A stretch of DNA of 64,000 nt, taken from assembly GCF_031877795.1 (NCBI RefSeq), contig NC_133932.1, positions 39,880,180 through 39,944,179 on the forward strand, written 5' to 3'. Shown in pieces: positions 12,475-26,130 of the stretch. Position 1 is the stretch's first letter. Every line of letters starts with the position of its first letter. Both the position numbers and the translations under genes were made by a program. Below the pieces are notes generated by a model. The model made no database searches. It was not told the DNA's origin and worked only from the letters and a program-made list of their open reading frames with translations. Source of the stretch: Strix aluco. Its lineage: Eukaryota; Chordata; Aves; Strigiformes; Strigidae.

Positions 12475-15400
12475 CGGACTTAGTTAAGACAAATGCTGAG
12501 GAATCTAATGCTTTGGGTAGACTTTTTTTTAGCTGAATATTATTTGAGGGATGGGATGGGTAAGTATACACATATGAGTATATGAAAAGGAGTTTGATGG
12601 AGGTTGAACAAGCTTTTGTGACCCAAAGAACAGGCCTCCTGTGAGGGGCCGGGATGCTGGCTAGAGGGGATTTAGCATCGCTAGCAGGAGAACTTGATGA
12701 TTTCTCCATCAAAGCAGACTTTGTGTGGTCTTGTTAACAAATAAGCTGACATCAAAGTAATCTGATGCTGGTCTCTGTTTCTTCTCAGTAGAATAACCTG
12801 AGTGCCTCACTTCGTCAAAAAGTGGGTGGTGCCTAATAGTGGGGTGCCTAATAGTGGTCTGCTTTACTTAGTGATGAAAACCCAAGCCTTTCCTATGGTG
12901 TCTGTCAGAGAAATCATGTAGAGGCAACAATATATCCTTCTCATGGGGAAATGAGAGCCCTGAAGTGTTCAGGAGGGGTTCTTGAGCCAGCTGAGGATGG
13001 GTACTACCACTAACCGATTCAGAGTTCAGCTGGGGGAAAGGCTGCCATTTAAAAAACATATTTATTTTTTCAACCAAAGATTGCCTCTTCCCTCACAGGT
13101 CTGCAGGTGATTTTTTTTTTTTTTTTTTCAGCCTGCTCTAAACTTTTACTATGAGAGCAGAGACTGGGCACAGTGTGCCTGCAGGAGGAAAAAGGGAATC
13201 CAGGTGTCACCGGAAATTTTCTCACCTTGTAAGAAATTAAATGGACCTAAATACCTGATGGAGCTGCCATAAAATCTGTTTAAACTGAAGTTTTTATCAG
13301 GAGAGCTCATTTTTCTACTCTGGGCACTTTTGTTGCCGAGTCATACATAAAATGAAGAGTACTTTCATAACTAGTTTCATGGCACATCCGCTACTTTGGA
13401 AGAGCCATGTCAATTTTCTTTTTTTTTATTAATAACCCTTGATGACCTTGTCCTGGCTCAATGAAGAGCGGATGTCTCAGCCCACTCCCGCAGGCGTCCC
13501 CTGCCAAGTGCCTTGGGGAAGCAGCAATCCCGCACTGCTGAGTGACCGGGGCTCATCTGCAAGCGCAGCCCTGTGTCTCCGGTTGATCTGAAAACAGTCT
13601 TCTTTTTATATCCTTCACTTCCACAGTCTTGATAGAGGCCTGCCAACCACAAGAGTTCTGTTCACCTGCCAGAAACTGCCTGTTGCTGCCAAGTTGCCCA
13701 CAATGAACTTCAGAGGCTCCACTTGCCAGCGGTGCCTTGGTCAGTGTTGCAGAGGCAGCGCTGCAAAAACCTGTCAGCTTTTACAACAGAACAGCCTGGG
13801 TAGCTTTGAAACTGCTTTTCCTGTGACCTGTGGTGGTATTTTAATAACATGTCTTCTGTTCAATGTGCTCAAACGTTATTTTTTCTTAGTTTATTTTTCC
13901 TTTAAACGCCTGGTCTGTGTGTTGGCACTCAGAACAAACCATAAAGATGCAGAAACCCGCGTATGACTGGTAACTAGGAAATGCAAAGTCTTCATCTAGA
14001 CTGCTTCTGTCTATGACCCCGTCCCCTCCCAAGTCCACCCTTCCCCGCTTTGGTTCCCCAGTGGCTACAGAAATTGCCAAAGCTGCGATGCCCAATGCTG
14101 TGCCTAGACCTGCTTTGCATAACTCCTGAAGAAGGGTATTTCCAAAAACTTCCCCGGGGGAGCCTGCACCATGCTTTGCTGGGTTTCACTCTGGTTATGA
14201 TTAGCTGACTTTGCTTATGCTCTGTCCTTGGGAGTAAAATGGGCAATTCCCCTCCCTCACTGTCAAGCCTGTGCTTTAAATAGCTGCAGAGTTTTACATC
14301 TTTCCTTAGACAAGCTAGATATCTGGTGCTTTCATCTCCCCTCATCGATCCCTGCCTACCCTTCTGATCTTTCTTCATTTATCTCCGCATTTCCCCACTA
14401 CCTGCTAGTGTCTTCCTAAAAACATGGCTCCTCTGGAGGAGGGGGTGTCATCAGGCCATTCGCACAGGGACGTGCTTCCCTCCTCTGCTCACCCAGGACA
14501 TCCCCGCAGCGCCCCGACGCCACGGGAGCCTTGCCAGCGGATCTCAATGAGCAGAGTTTACGGCAGTTCAAGCCCCAGCCTCAGACACAGCCTGGACATA
14601 ACAGACTGTTCATTGCTTTGCCACACAGCATAAATCTGATGCACCAGTATTCATCTAAGATTTTTTTTCTTTTTATCTTCTAGGTCCCTAGAAACATCTG
14701 ACTCAAAACAGAGGTGCTTTTAGTTTGCTAAAGGCTGAATGGATTTTATTTTCCATCTGGAAATGAAATATTGGTCCTATTATAATCTGGCTTGGAAATC
14801 TGCCATTGGATTTAGTGAGGCCAGAACGCTGAGCTATATTTTAATACTAGTGAGGTATTTCAATGTACAAAATTATTTTTCTTTATGAGGAGAGCTATCT
14901 AAATTAAACAAAACAAAGTTTGCCACCACCAGAAATGTCTTATGACATTTACTGATGGCTCACTACACCCCTGTGGCTTTTGGCTTGTTAAGGAGAGGTA
15001 CTAAACCTCTATTATTCTCTATAAAGTTCTGTAAGCTTTAAGTCACTTGTGCAACTGCATCCCATATTTCCTAGGATGGTGTCTGCGTGCAGGTCTCTAA
15101 ATGTCTCCTGGTTCTTGCTATATTCACCTTAACACTTGTGTTCATTTTAATGTGTTTATTTTCAGTATGTGCACATTTCTACGAAATTAAACTTGTAACT
15201 CAAAGCATTTGATAGGAAATGTTATTATTTCCATAAAGAAAATTTGTCTCTGGAAAAAACAAATGTTCTCGCTACCAAGCAGAGAGTGGATAAGTATGCT
15301 TACTGTAAAATCCTGTCTAGATAATTTTAATGCTGAACCGGTTACCTTTTGTCAAGTCAGGTACGACTATTATCCAGGTGCTGTTAATATAATGCAAAAC

Positions 15401-18400
15401 ATGTTAAAGTTCTATGCAATGTGCAAAATTATTATGAAACATATACATTACATTTCACATGTACTTTAAAATGTGAACAGATCTTGTGTGCATATGTGGC
15501 GTATATTGAACAGCTGGTCTTTCAAATGTACTGAAACAATAAGGTGATATCAAATGTCATATCCTGTTATAAATTCAGCTTCAGCCTTGGTAAGCAATAA
15601 TGAAAACAAAAGGTAACTGTACTTCTAAGATTAAAAAATATGTATCATCAGGAGAGACTTTTGCAATACATTTTTTTTAAAAAAAAAGAATATCAAAACT
15701 CAAAATGGAAAATCAAATTACCCTTTCAAAAACATTTCCTAATTTCTGATTCAATTGCAGCACTTGTTTTCTGGAGGAGAGAATTTCTCTAGTGACTTGA
15801 TCACGAAACTCTACATGAGTAACCACAGCTCCAGGCAAAGGCACAGCTTAGGTGGTGTTCCTACATAACTGGCTTTTTTCAGTAGATACTGGTCTAAACA
15901 ATGAAAGATCAAGGCTGACTGATCAGGTACAGGAATCTTTATATAAGTAACTGAGAAAATTCTACAAAATATAAGAATGAGCTATTTTCTGATACGCCTT
16001 CCCATTACTAAAATATTTAGTCAGGTGAAGTGGAAGCCATGTGCATTTCAAGTGGCTCCCAGAAAGTTCCCACATTGTCATTGGAAAAAACAACCCTGAC
16101 TGACAAAAGCAAACCCAGGGCCTGACTCCCTGGAACAACAGCAATCTCCAGCAGCTGAGCTTCTTACATTTAGCCATCAGCAAACAAAACAGCATGAAAA
16201 AAACCCCAACGTTTATCAGAGTTTCTGTGTGATTCTTCTTTTTAATCTCAGGCAAGAAGTCAAGGAGCGTGCGAGTAGAGGGAGTGAGCCACTCTCACTA
16301 GCCCTGGTAGTTCTCATTTGTCTTTGGGCAAGCTTGTCAAGCTTGCACTGAAAAGAAGGCTGCACAGGTATCACTCTCCAGTCATTTAAGGGATGTAATT
16401 TTCTAGAGCTATTCTTCTGACACATTTTCCCAGCATTAAAATCAATGGAGTAGTTGCAGATGAAGAAGCCTGGAGAAATTTAAAAGGCAGGAATAAACAG
16501 GAGGGTTACATAATCTGTTTAAAGTTGCTACTTTTGGACATGAAAGTTGAGCTCAGGGAAACAATTATTTGGTGTCAGGGGTTTCCCCGCTGTGCTCCTC
16601 AGTGGGCAGCATGCAGCAGGAGTAAGGTCATTTTCATCAGCATACTGCTCAGCAAGTGGGCCACCGCGCATTAAGTTTAAAGTAGCCGCAAGTTATTTTC
16701 TACGCATCCTCCCCCCAGTCTTGGACCCACACTGGCTTTCTATAAACAAATGAATTATTCTCTCTGTTCTGCAACAGCATGCCACGTCTGCGCATGGGGA
16801 GTCAGGTCATGCACCCCTTTAATTCATCTTTGACTGACAGGTTTTGGCTGGCTTCCTGAATAGGCTTCCTTGGTAAAACGATATCTTGTGATAAGAAATG
16901 TATGTTACCTATATGTTTCCTATGACTCCACTCTTCCTCACCGTGACTCTTGTGGCTGGTAAGTCAGACACAACTGAAGCCATCCTCGACACTTAAAGCC
17001 CACAGTCTTTTTAAAATACAGAATACTGAATGCAACATTTAAAAACAGAGAGAAAACAATGCAGGTGTCCTCCTTCCAGGTCCTCTCCTATCCAGCTTTT
17101 GTTGGCATTTAGGCAGGGCTCCCACTGCAATGTGCTTTAACGAGTGTGCTTCTGAAGAGTCACATGCTTGTCTGCATTTCCCTGTTCTTTCTCAGGTGGT
17201 GGTCAGCAGTAACTTCCAAATCATTGCTTTTTCTTTTTTTTCCTTCTGTCCCTTACCTCCTGGTGCAACTCTAGAAAGGCACAGAGGGCCCCGGACAGGG
17301 GACTAGTCACATGCAATAGCCATCCCTTGCTGTTCATACCGTGGCTTGTGACAGTGCGTTCGTAATGGAAAAAATAGAGGAAAAGGAAAGGAATTTATCC
17401 TCTGGGAGAAAATACGGGAACAAGGAAAAAAAGGAAAGCACAGACTGGGGCTTTGGCAGTCCTGGGCTGTGGGGCACATGGGAACGTCCTTTCAGAGGAA
17501 GCCTGTTTCTGAAGGGGGAAACTGTGCAGGTATGTGGTGTGCCTACCTGCAAAAGGATATCATAGTACTCATTTCACTCAATAAATCTTTTATTTTTAGG
17601 AACTTTTGGGGCTGTGGAAGGTAAGAGGAGGAGGTTTCTGGTGGTAATAACACAGTCCCTGCAGAGTGTATTGTACGTGCTGATAGGATGGTTTTCAATA
17701 TCTGTGCAGTATGATTTTTAATGGTTAAGGGCAACATTATGGTCATGTCATGCAAGACAAGTAGTCAAAACTCAGCTTGCAGTCAGATCTGGCCAACCAC
17801 TATGAGAGGCAAATAATTGATTGTCACTAAAGTAACTTTTGGGAGGCTTCTGGGATTCAGTTTGATGTCTGTGGTCAGTCTGTGGGACTTCCTCTCAGGG
17901 GGCTGGAGAAATAGACAACACTCAAGGCAGGGAGAAGACACCAAGACACTGGAGGGGTATTACATGGACACTGCTGGGTTGTCAGCCTGCCTGGATGCAG
18001 GGACTGACCACGAAATCTTCCTGCTACAGGTGCTGGACATGTCTGCTTGCGTTCCTTGGACGGTCAAACAGGCACTGCAGGATGTAATCCCTCAGTGATG
18101 GCCCTCCAGCCAGAGTTCCTGAATGGCAGTAACACATTCCTAAAAATCACACGTGTTCAAGTAAATGGGTCTTTATCCTTCTGGAACATTCTCCCCGCTC
18201 TGCCCCATTTTGCCTTATTTTTTTTCTAGATGGGTTGATTTGCCATGGCTTTTCTCTGTAACAAAAGGTGAAAGCAAAAGCTGTTAGTTTCAGAGTCAGT
18301 TAACTGGACAAAAAAAAATGTTTGTCCCTAATCTTTAGGAAGTTTGAAGACAACATTCAGTAAACTGAATGAGAAAGGCATTAAGTGAGCTATGTGGAGG

Positions 18401-21400
18401 TATAAAATGCTGTTTCTCTGATCCATAAAATACAGGCATAGCTGCTTAGCTGGGATAATTCAGACTCTTTCCATTGAGTGCCTCAGAGATACTAAACGAA
18501 GAAGTTAGAGCCATTGTCCCTGCAGCAAGACTAAAACTACAGCAGCTGTTTTTAATTCACTGCCCCTATGTACCTGCAGCATGTTCTACATGTACATGAA
18601 TTAACACCAGACTAGAAACTGAAGTCTAGCAAACCCTTGTCTGTAGGCTTAGCTGTGAGCCCAGCGTAGACTTGTTGGCCATTACAGGGGTGAAGGTAGA
18701 AGATGGGGGAACAACAGGACATCTCAGGAAATGCAGAAGAGTAAATAATTGAAAATTCATGCATTTACTTATGGTCTTTCTTGGGAATTCTGACAGGAAG
18801 GCTCCTGTAGGAATAGCTGAAATACAGAAAACACCGGTAACTTGTTGAACCAAATTAATGCAGGCGCTGCATAAGAAGGCATGGGCTTTCAAAATCTTAT
18901 AGTTGAAGTGATCGCTTCATTTCATAAGTTTTGTATCCCCTGAGTCACTCTTATTTTTCAAACACACTGTAAAATTAAAAATCCTCCAAATCTGTGCAAA
19001 GCCTGCTTCAATCTGGGCAAGATGTAGGAAAGAAGGGGAATAAGAAAGGGAGAAAAAAAGGCTTGGGATAACATCCAGAACTATTCGGCTACAAGATTCT
19101 TCATCTGCCAAGAGCAGAAGAATGCCATTCTAAAATGAATAGCACACAAAATGCTGAATGAAGTGAACATAAGAAGCTCTATCAAATCAACAATTATTTG
19201 GTGAACAGAATACGATTATTCTGGGCTGAAGTGAGCTGAAATGCTAAAGAAGTCTGTTGTCAAATATTACATCTGGAGAACTTCTGCTGCATATTTTGTG
19301 GTGAAATTTACAGTTTTTCATTCTACTAAGGTTCCCTGTGAGAACTGCCTCCTGGTGTGAAGACTGGGATGCTATCCCCAAAACAGACTTTAAAAAGAAG
19401 ATGAACTACAATGCTCACAGTCAGGTTTTGGGGGTGCTCTGGGAATTGTAAGTAGGAGAGAAACACCAGTTGTCCTCATAGTCAAAACACTGTTGCTGCA
19501 ATCCTTTTTATCCTCCAAAGCGTACAGGACACGGTGCTGCTGAGCAACTGGTTTTCACAGGTTTGCCAACTGTAGGTGTTCATGTGCACATTTCCCACCC
19601 TAACAAAAATGAACATTACAAAAAAAGTGAATACATCCTAAATCACACAGACCTATAGCCAGGCTCATTGCCTTTGAGTTACAGAAGTCAGTTCTAAACA
19701 GGAGAAAGTCAGAAAAAGCAAAAGTTATGTTTCTTCTTGGAAACTGTTACTGCCCCTAATCAATATCTGCTGCTTTTCTTTGAGAAACAAGGACAAAATG
19801 AAGCCATACACTGTGCTTTCATTCATAAAGCTCTGTACTGTTTTTGGTTACGTTCTTGAGACACTTTCTGACTCCTGGCCTGGAGATACGGATAAGAAAG
19901 AAATCCTCACCTTTCTCAGAGCTCTCTTTAGTTTTATTTCAACAAAGAAGCTCCAACCACAGCCTCACAGCAGCTGCCCTGGACCCAGGCACCATCTTGG
20001 GGCTGCACTGGGGGGATCGTGTGAGGAAGTAAAAGGGGAAATGGGGAAGCAATGAGATTTCTTGAGCAGCTGCCTTGGCGTGGCTTCCCATCAGCTGCGC
20101 GTGGCAGTCTTCAGACGGGCTTAACTACAGACAGCAAGAGCTGGAGAGCAGGGTCTGAGCCAAAATGATGTGAACAGGTCTTCTCCTTTGCATTGCAGGT
20201 TTTGGACAAAACATCCTTTATCTCAGAAAAGCACCAGTATGAAATATGCCCACCACTAATGAGGCCAAGCAGAGCAAAAGATGCAGGATTTGTGATGCTC
20301 CGTTTCGGCCAGCTTCCCTTCTTCGGGGCTTCACTGAAATACGAAGGCTGTGGCAGGACTGTTGTAATTAGTACACTCTTGAAAACAGAGATGCTATAAA
20401 TAGCCAAATGGACCTCAAAGTGGAGGAGACATCAGAGTTGGGTTTTTTTACTGCTACTTGAGGTGAACAGAATACTAATTAGTCTGGGAAAAACAATATT
20501 ATTTGGTCAGATAGTTCAATAATTGCAGGAGGCTGCTTTATTTTTTATATGCCTCCCTCTAAAAGTCTCTTTCTCCCTCTTTTCCCTGATTCTAGCTTTG
20601 CTGGTATGGATTAACTCCCTAGGCTTCCAGGTGGAGGAAGGTGCCTATTTTAATTGCCCCAGATTTGTCTCCTTTGTCCCAAATGGAATGTCCCCTTGCC
20701 TTTTCCTTTGTCTATGTTCTGCACAGAACAAGAGCTGTGTAGCATTTGGGGTGATTTTAATGAAAAAAAAATAGAACTGGGAATTAATTTACAGACTGAC
20801 CATGTGCTCTGTACAAAGCCTATATGGGAAAGGACTTCACTAAGCAACAGGAGATGGTTATATTGACATCTCAAAGATAAAGAAACAGCCTGTTAGCCCA
20901 CCTCTCCTCAGGCACATGGTGAACGTGAGGTTACGTTGTCCCTTGGTGTTGACAGTATTGACTCACCCAGGTATTAAGAAACTTTTGGTTTACACTCCCT
21001 CCACAATCACAGCTATGATACAAAGTTCTGAGATGTAAAAATGTATGTACATTTTTGGTTTGTGGTTTTTTTAATCAGCTTATGATTTTTGTATCCTTTA
21101 AGGGTTGTAACATTTTTCCAAGCTTTCATAATTCATTTCAGTAAAGTGAAGATTTGACCAGTCCTTGGCTTCTCTCTTTTCCTCTTTTGTGTTTTGTCTT
21201 CTTCCAGGCTTAGTGGTGTCTCCCATCTGTCATTGATGGAGTCTCAAAAGTAAATGCTAATAGTCATACGGGTGCCTCAACCAGCTGCTTTGGTGGCTCC
21301 AGAACTGCTTTGTCTTCTGCTAGCCTGGCTTCTCTTTCCTCTGCTAGCATGTTAACTGTATTAGTGACTTGATCACAGTTAATCCTTTTACTATTGTATT

Positions 21401-23599
21401 AGAGTAATACAATAAGAGGGCAAAGGAAAATCAATAAGAAAGTCTTTACAAGACATCAGTAAATCAGATGAGAGTCTAAGCAAGGCAGCAAGTAAAGCAT
21501 TTAACAGACTGTAAGCTTCTTCTCTTGAATTAAAAAACTAATGACAAATAATATCTGTAAGACTAAATTAGCTGTACTCACTTCTGGCCATAAAAAGGAA
21601 AATGCAAAGGAATCTCTTTACAAGGCACTTGGGAGGAGAGTGGTTTGGGAAGGAAGTTAAATACCTTCCTACCATTAGACACCCCCTCAGCACTGGACCT
21701 GGGACAGCCCCTCTCTGGTGTTGAAATTTCCCCACGGAAGAGAGGGCAGCCCAAAAGCCTGAAGCAAGCGCTGCTTCTCAAGGTCTCCAGGTGGTCGCTT
21801 AGCAGATTCCTTCTGTGCTGACAGAAAGGTCCAGCCTGTCCCTCCATACCTGAAACCATGACTGTGCTGTGGGCAACACAACTGCAGAAGATCTCTGTGC
21901 TGGGATCCTCCCGGGGTGTGTTTTTTCTTCATGGAGTTATTTCTATCATGGGATGGGTAGGATGAGAAGACCTCAGCTCAAGATCCTTTATTTCTTCCCC
22001 CTTCTGCCTCTTCCTCCTCTGTCTTTTTTTACTCTATAAAAGACAGTAATTTCACAAGTTGTGGAGCTCACACAAGAGTCTGGGCCTGAAGGAGGAGTCG
22101 CTTCATTACTGGAGGGCAAAAAGTGTTAAGGTCCAGGTTCAGCTCTTCTTCTCTCTCCATAGAAAGCTGTCTTATTGCCACCTTTCGATTTTTTTAATGA
22201 GTCGGGGTTTTTTTTGAGTCATGATACTTGCTGGTAGACTTTATCTAGTAGTTTATAAAACACATCCTTTCATGTGTTTTCCCCCAGACCTCTCCACACA
22301 ATGAGAAATTGTTCCCAGCAAATACATATGAATCCATTCCCTGTTCCACGAAATCTCTTTTGCCAAAAATGAACTTGACAACAAGTAGGTCGTTGGTCTG
22401 CCAAGAAAGACGACTGTCAGTCGTGTTTGCTGACCCTCTCTCATCTTTACTCTGTGTATGACCATTAAGTGTCACCTGGCCGGAGAGTACACGTGTCCTC
22501 AGCTGGGTGCAACGCGACCACAGCAAGGCCTGCACTCTGCGCTAGCTGGGGCTGCTCCTCTGGAGTAGAATAACCACAGCAGCACTCATGTGGTCCAACA
22601 CCTTGAGCACTCAATGAGTTTCTCAGGGCCTTTTGCATCCCACGCTGAATTTGGTCAAGGCTAGCTAGCAAGCTAGATCATTTAAAGAACGTTATATGCC
22701 TGCAATGTGCTGACTCATAAAAAGGCCCACACTCTCCACAGTTTGCAAACTTCGGCGGGGAGAGGGGAGGGCTGTCGTTACAATTTTGTGTTTGTAACGC
22801 CCCCATTGTAGTGGGCTTCTGGTCAGTGGGAGGTCACTGCTGTTGTTACATGAAAGGTGAATAATGATAACACGTTAATGATGGCTTGCAGCAGGCTGAC
22901 ACACAGGCGGAGATGCGACAGATGGTGCACGAAACTAGTTCCTGCTGCTGTAGTGAAAGTAATCTGTTAAAATCTGTAGGTTTTGTCATGTAAGGGTAAA
23001 TAATATGCTTTTACCCTGGGGCAATGAGATCTGGCAGGATAGCAAGTGCTGTCTGATCATGTCTCTGGTGTTAAATGGGACTTCTTGGATGTTTAATCCT
23101 TTTTATTTTTTGGTAACCCTACTTCCGGGAGATTTTCTGACAGAACAAGCACTGTGACTCCTGTTTAGGATGACGACCTGTCAAACCATCAGCTCTCTGA
23201 CTCTGCTTGTGTGCCTGTCGCACAGTTGCAGGTTTTCTTAGGCTCTGCTGCTGGGAGCCCAGATATTGGGGATACGTCTATTTTGTTAGCTGTTTTTCAT
23301 TAGTAGTCCATTTTAAGGGTACAGCATGAGCATTTTAAAAGCTATCCTGCTTGGTTTGCTTCTTGATGTGACTGATTTTGCCCAGTTCTGTGCTACTAAT
23401 GAATAAGTAATAGCACAAAACTGTAACAGCTCACACTGCAGGAGCCAGGGACTGGCAGAGTGCTCTCCAGCTTTTTTTAGACATCAGTGAGCAAACATCC
23501 TGTAGCTTTTTTGATTTACTTGAAGATCTTTCCTGACCATATACAGTGCTCAGTTACATCCCTACTTGAGAAAAATAACAACAGAAACAAAAAAGGATG
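12475..23599. other. non-coding stretch, no gene seen
   Basis: No supported gene or complete repeat. It holds a perfect 15-bp tandem duplication (12,828-12,857) and an 18-base T run followed by CAG (13,111-13,131). The T run looks like a splice acceptor but has no open, domain-bearing exon behind it. Open frames stay at or below about 130 codons with no recognised motif. Confidence 0.55.
12828..12857. repeat. 15-bp perfect tandem duplication
   Basis: The unit GGTGCCTAATAGTGG occurs twice without a gap (12,828-12,842 and 12,843-12,857). This is probably a replication-slippage duplication. Confidence 0.9.
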
Positions 23600-26130
23600 G
23601 GGCTGAAGCTGATTAATTTAATGAGGGAGACAGCAAGGAGCAGTCATGAATAGAAAAACTCAAACCTTGATCATCAAAGGCAAGAAAAGATATGTGCTGA
23701 CTTTTCTAGAAAAGCTGGAAGTATGAAATTTAAATGGGTAGAGGCTAAAAATTAAAATAAGTGGACTTTTAATGATGATATTGATGCAATGGACATACCA
23801 GAATGTCGGAAAATAAGCTGAGCCATGGGATAGCATAGATGCAGGCTGTGACTGATAAAGGAATTGCAGATTATATCGTGCTACTCTGTGTTTAAAAAGA
23901 GCTTGAAGTCAAACCAGGTAAATCTGTGGCATACAGGTAACGGAGAATCCCTGCGATTTGAAATACTGTGCCTAAAAGGGAAGAATATCAAACAGAGGGC
24001 TGCTCTCAGCCACCTGACCAGGCTGGTGACCTTGACTGAGAAATGGGAAAGGTAATGAGAAAGCATGAAATGGGAGAAAACAAAGGAGATTGGAGATCTC
24101 AGTGATGTCCTGCAGCCTGGGTAAATGTTATGAGAAACTATGAGGCAGAGATTATATTTTCAGATGCCATAAATAACTGCTCATGGCAGCAGCTAGGCAG
24201 AGAACACAACAGAAAAAACAGCGCGTGGTTTTCACCCGGGGCCATGAGAAGAACATTGCTGTGAATGCAAGCATCACCCAAACATTTTAGCATGGTGACC
24301 ACAGCACACTCAAATTCAGCAAGCACAGGAACAAAAAAATCCCACAAAGACCACAGTTAGAGCTTCATAAAGGACAAAAATGTACAAGTGAAAAAAACTT
24401 CTTAGAAATTAACAGCACCATTAAAAAAGTAAAATGCTTGCAGATGTCATGGACACATGGACATCATACTGAAAATTCAGAATAGGGAAATATGTGTTGA
24501 AAAAAGACTTTCAGAGTTGGCACAAGTAAAGAGCAAAGTAAAGGAAACTAGAAGAAGAAAAGATATCTTGCAGAATAGAGGGGAAGGTACAAATGGGAAA
24601 AATAGAAGAGAATGTTCTGGGAAAGGAAATGTAAAACCATAATGAAGCAATAGGTAATAAAAAGGTTCTTGATAGCAGCACACTAAAGGCATGTAACTAA
24701 TAATAAGAAAATTTTCAAACATGTCAGAAATAGAAGGTCGCTGGCAGGAACTCAATATAACTGATAAATGGTCAAAGTGTAAAAGAAAGGCAAAGCAATA
24801 GCAGGAAAGCCAAACGGATTATTTGCACTGGTGTTCACTCCAATTTAGGAGTTCAGTGGAGTTGCCATATTGAAAACTTTAATTGGGCAAGTCTGATGAA
24901 AGGTCTCAAATTGAAGTGACAGTAAAAGCCTTTTTAAAACAAACCAATAAAAAGAATAACAACAGATCAACAGGACCAGATGGCACTCACACAGGAGTTT
25001 CAGAGCAGCTCTGATATGAAATTGCCAAACTATTAACTGAGGTGAATAACCCACTGCTTAAATTGGTTTTGCTTAAATTAGCCTCAAGGTTAGAGGAAGT
25101 GGGACATGTGATGCCCACTTCTGAAAAGGTTCCTAGAAGAACCCAAGGAACTACATACTTGCAAATCTGTTTTTCATTTGAAGGGCATTTGTGAGAAGCA
25201 TTATAAAGAAAAGAATTAGTAGACATATGGAGAAATACAAAATAATGGAGAAGAGTCGGCACAGCTTGGAAACCATGGCTCATAAATCTGTTGTTAGGGT
25301 TTTTTTGTGAGAATCAGCATGCACGTAAATGAAGCTGATCCAGTAGACACAGTGTACTTGGATTCCTCCAAGCTTCTGGCGAAGTTTCTTATATAAACCA
25401 AGTTGTCATAAAGGTGAAGGTTGTCTTATGGGTTAGCAACTAGTTTAAAGACAAGAAACTAAGGGCAGGAATACTTGTCAGTCCGCACAGTTGGGCAAAG
25501 TCACCACTCAGGGTCATACAGGGATGTGTGGTGGCCACAGGGCAGCTCAATGTACTCAAGAGTGGCCTGAAAAATTATTTTCATTGGAGGTGACAAAATT
25601 TGCCTACAATATTCAGTGACTTGGAGTAATCAAAATCCGAACTGATTGTGAAGAGTTACAGAAAGATCTCATGGTACTGAATAGCTTGAGAATAAAATAG
25701 CAGATGACAGTCAATGTTATCAAGTGCAGAGGAGTAGACTTAATTTTAGTGCACATAACTTTACATGCACAGTGGTGGGCTCTGAAGAATTACCACTGAG
25801 GAAAACTATCTTGGTGTTCAAGAAAGTTTCAGCTAAACCCACAGCCGTTGTCAAAAAGGTAAATGGATAATTAAAAACCATCAGGAAAGAAATGAGGGAA
25901 TAAAGCAGGATATTTTGACATTCTGTAGACCCACGGTGCACTATCATCCTGAAAGTTTCATGTTGCCCTGCTCATGTCACCAAAGGAAAGATGTAAGAAC
26001 CAGAAAAGACAGACAAAATCTGGTGAGAGCTGTGGAGCAATTGCTGTATGAGTAGAAATGAAAAAGACAGGGACAGTCAGTCTGATAGAGACAGCTAGAG
26101 AGAGAAGATATGACAGGGGTTTGTACAATC
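23600..26130 (+). mobile_element. ancient degenerate CR1-type LINE (ORF2 remnant)
   Basis: This is a decayed non-LTR retrotransposon in plus orientation, recognised by scattered matches in family order. In the second half, 25,337 onward translates as DPVDTVYLD, which in CR1/L3 reverse transcriptases leads into the motif-A F.KAFD block; here that block reads SSKLLAK. At 25,596-25,610 the catalytic F-A-D-D motif reads K-F-A-Y-N, so both aspartates are gone. At 25,698 a TAG stands where the family has W before QM..NV..KC, and the QM-V-N-V-K-C spacing is still visible. Further on come traces of the V-R-P-H-EYC block (about 25,925-25,975) and the C-terminal R-DM--V-K stretch (about 26,090-26,130). 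Upstream, 24,270-24,850 matches the linker between the endonuclease and reverse transcriptase domains. About 23,780-23,840 resembles the endonuclease DIDIIGITETW region, which is weaker. Many stops and frameshifts show a long-dead copy. The outer limits are approximate and the 5' part is less certain. Confidence 0.8.

Noticed and set aside
13111..13131. 18-T tract plus CAG as a splice acceptor
   Set aside because: The downstream sequence has no sustained open frame or donor. A homopolymer followed by CAG occurs by chance several times in this window.
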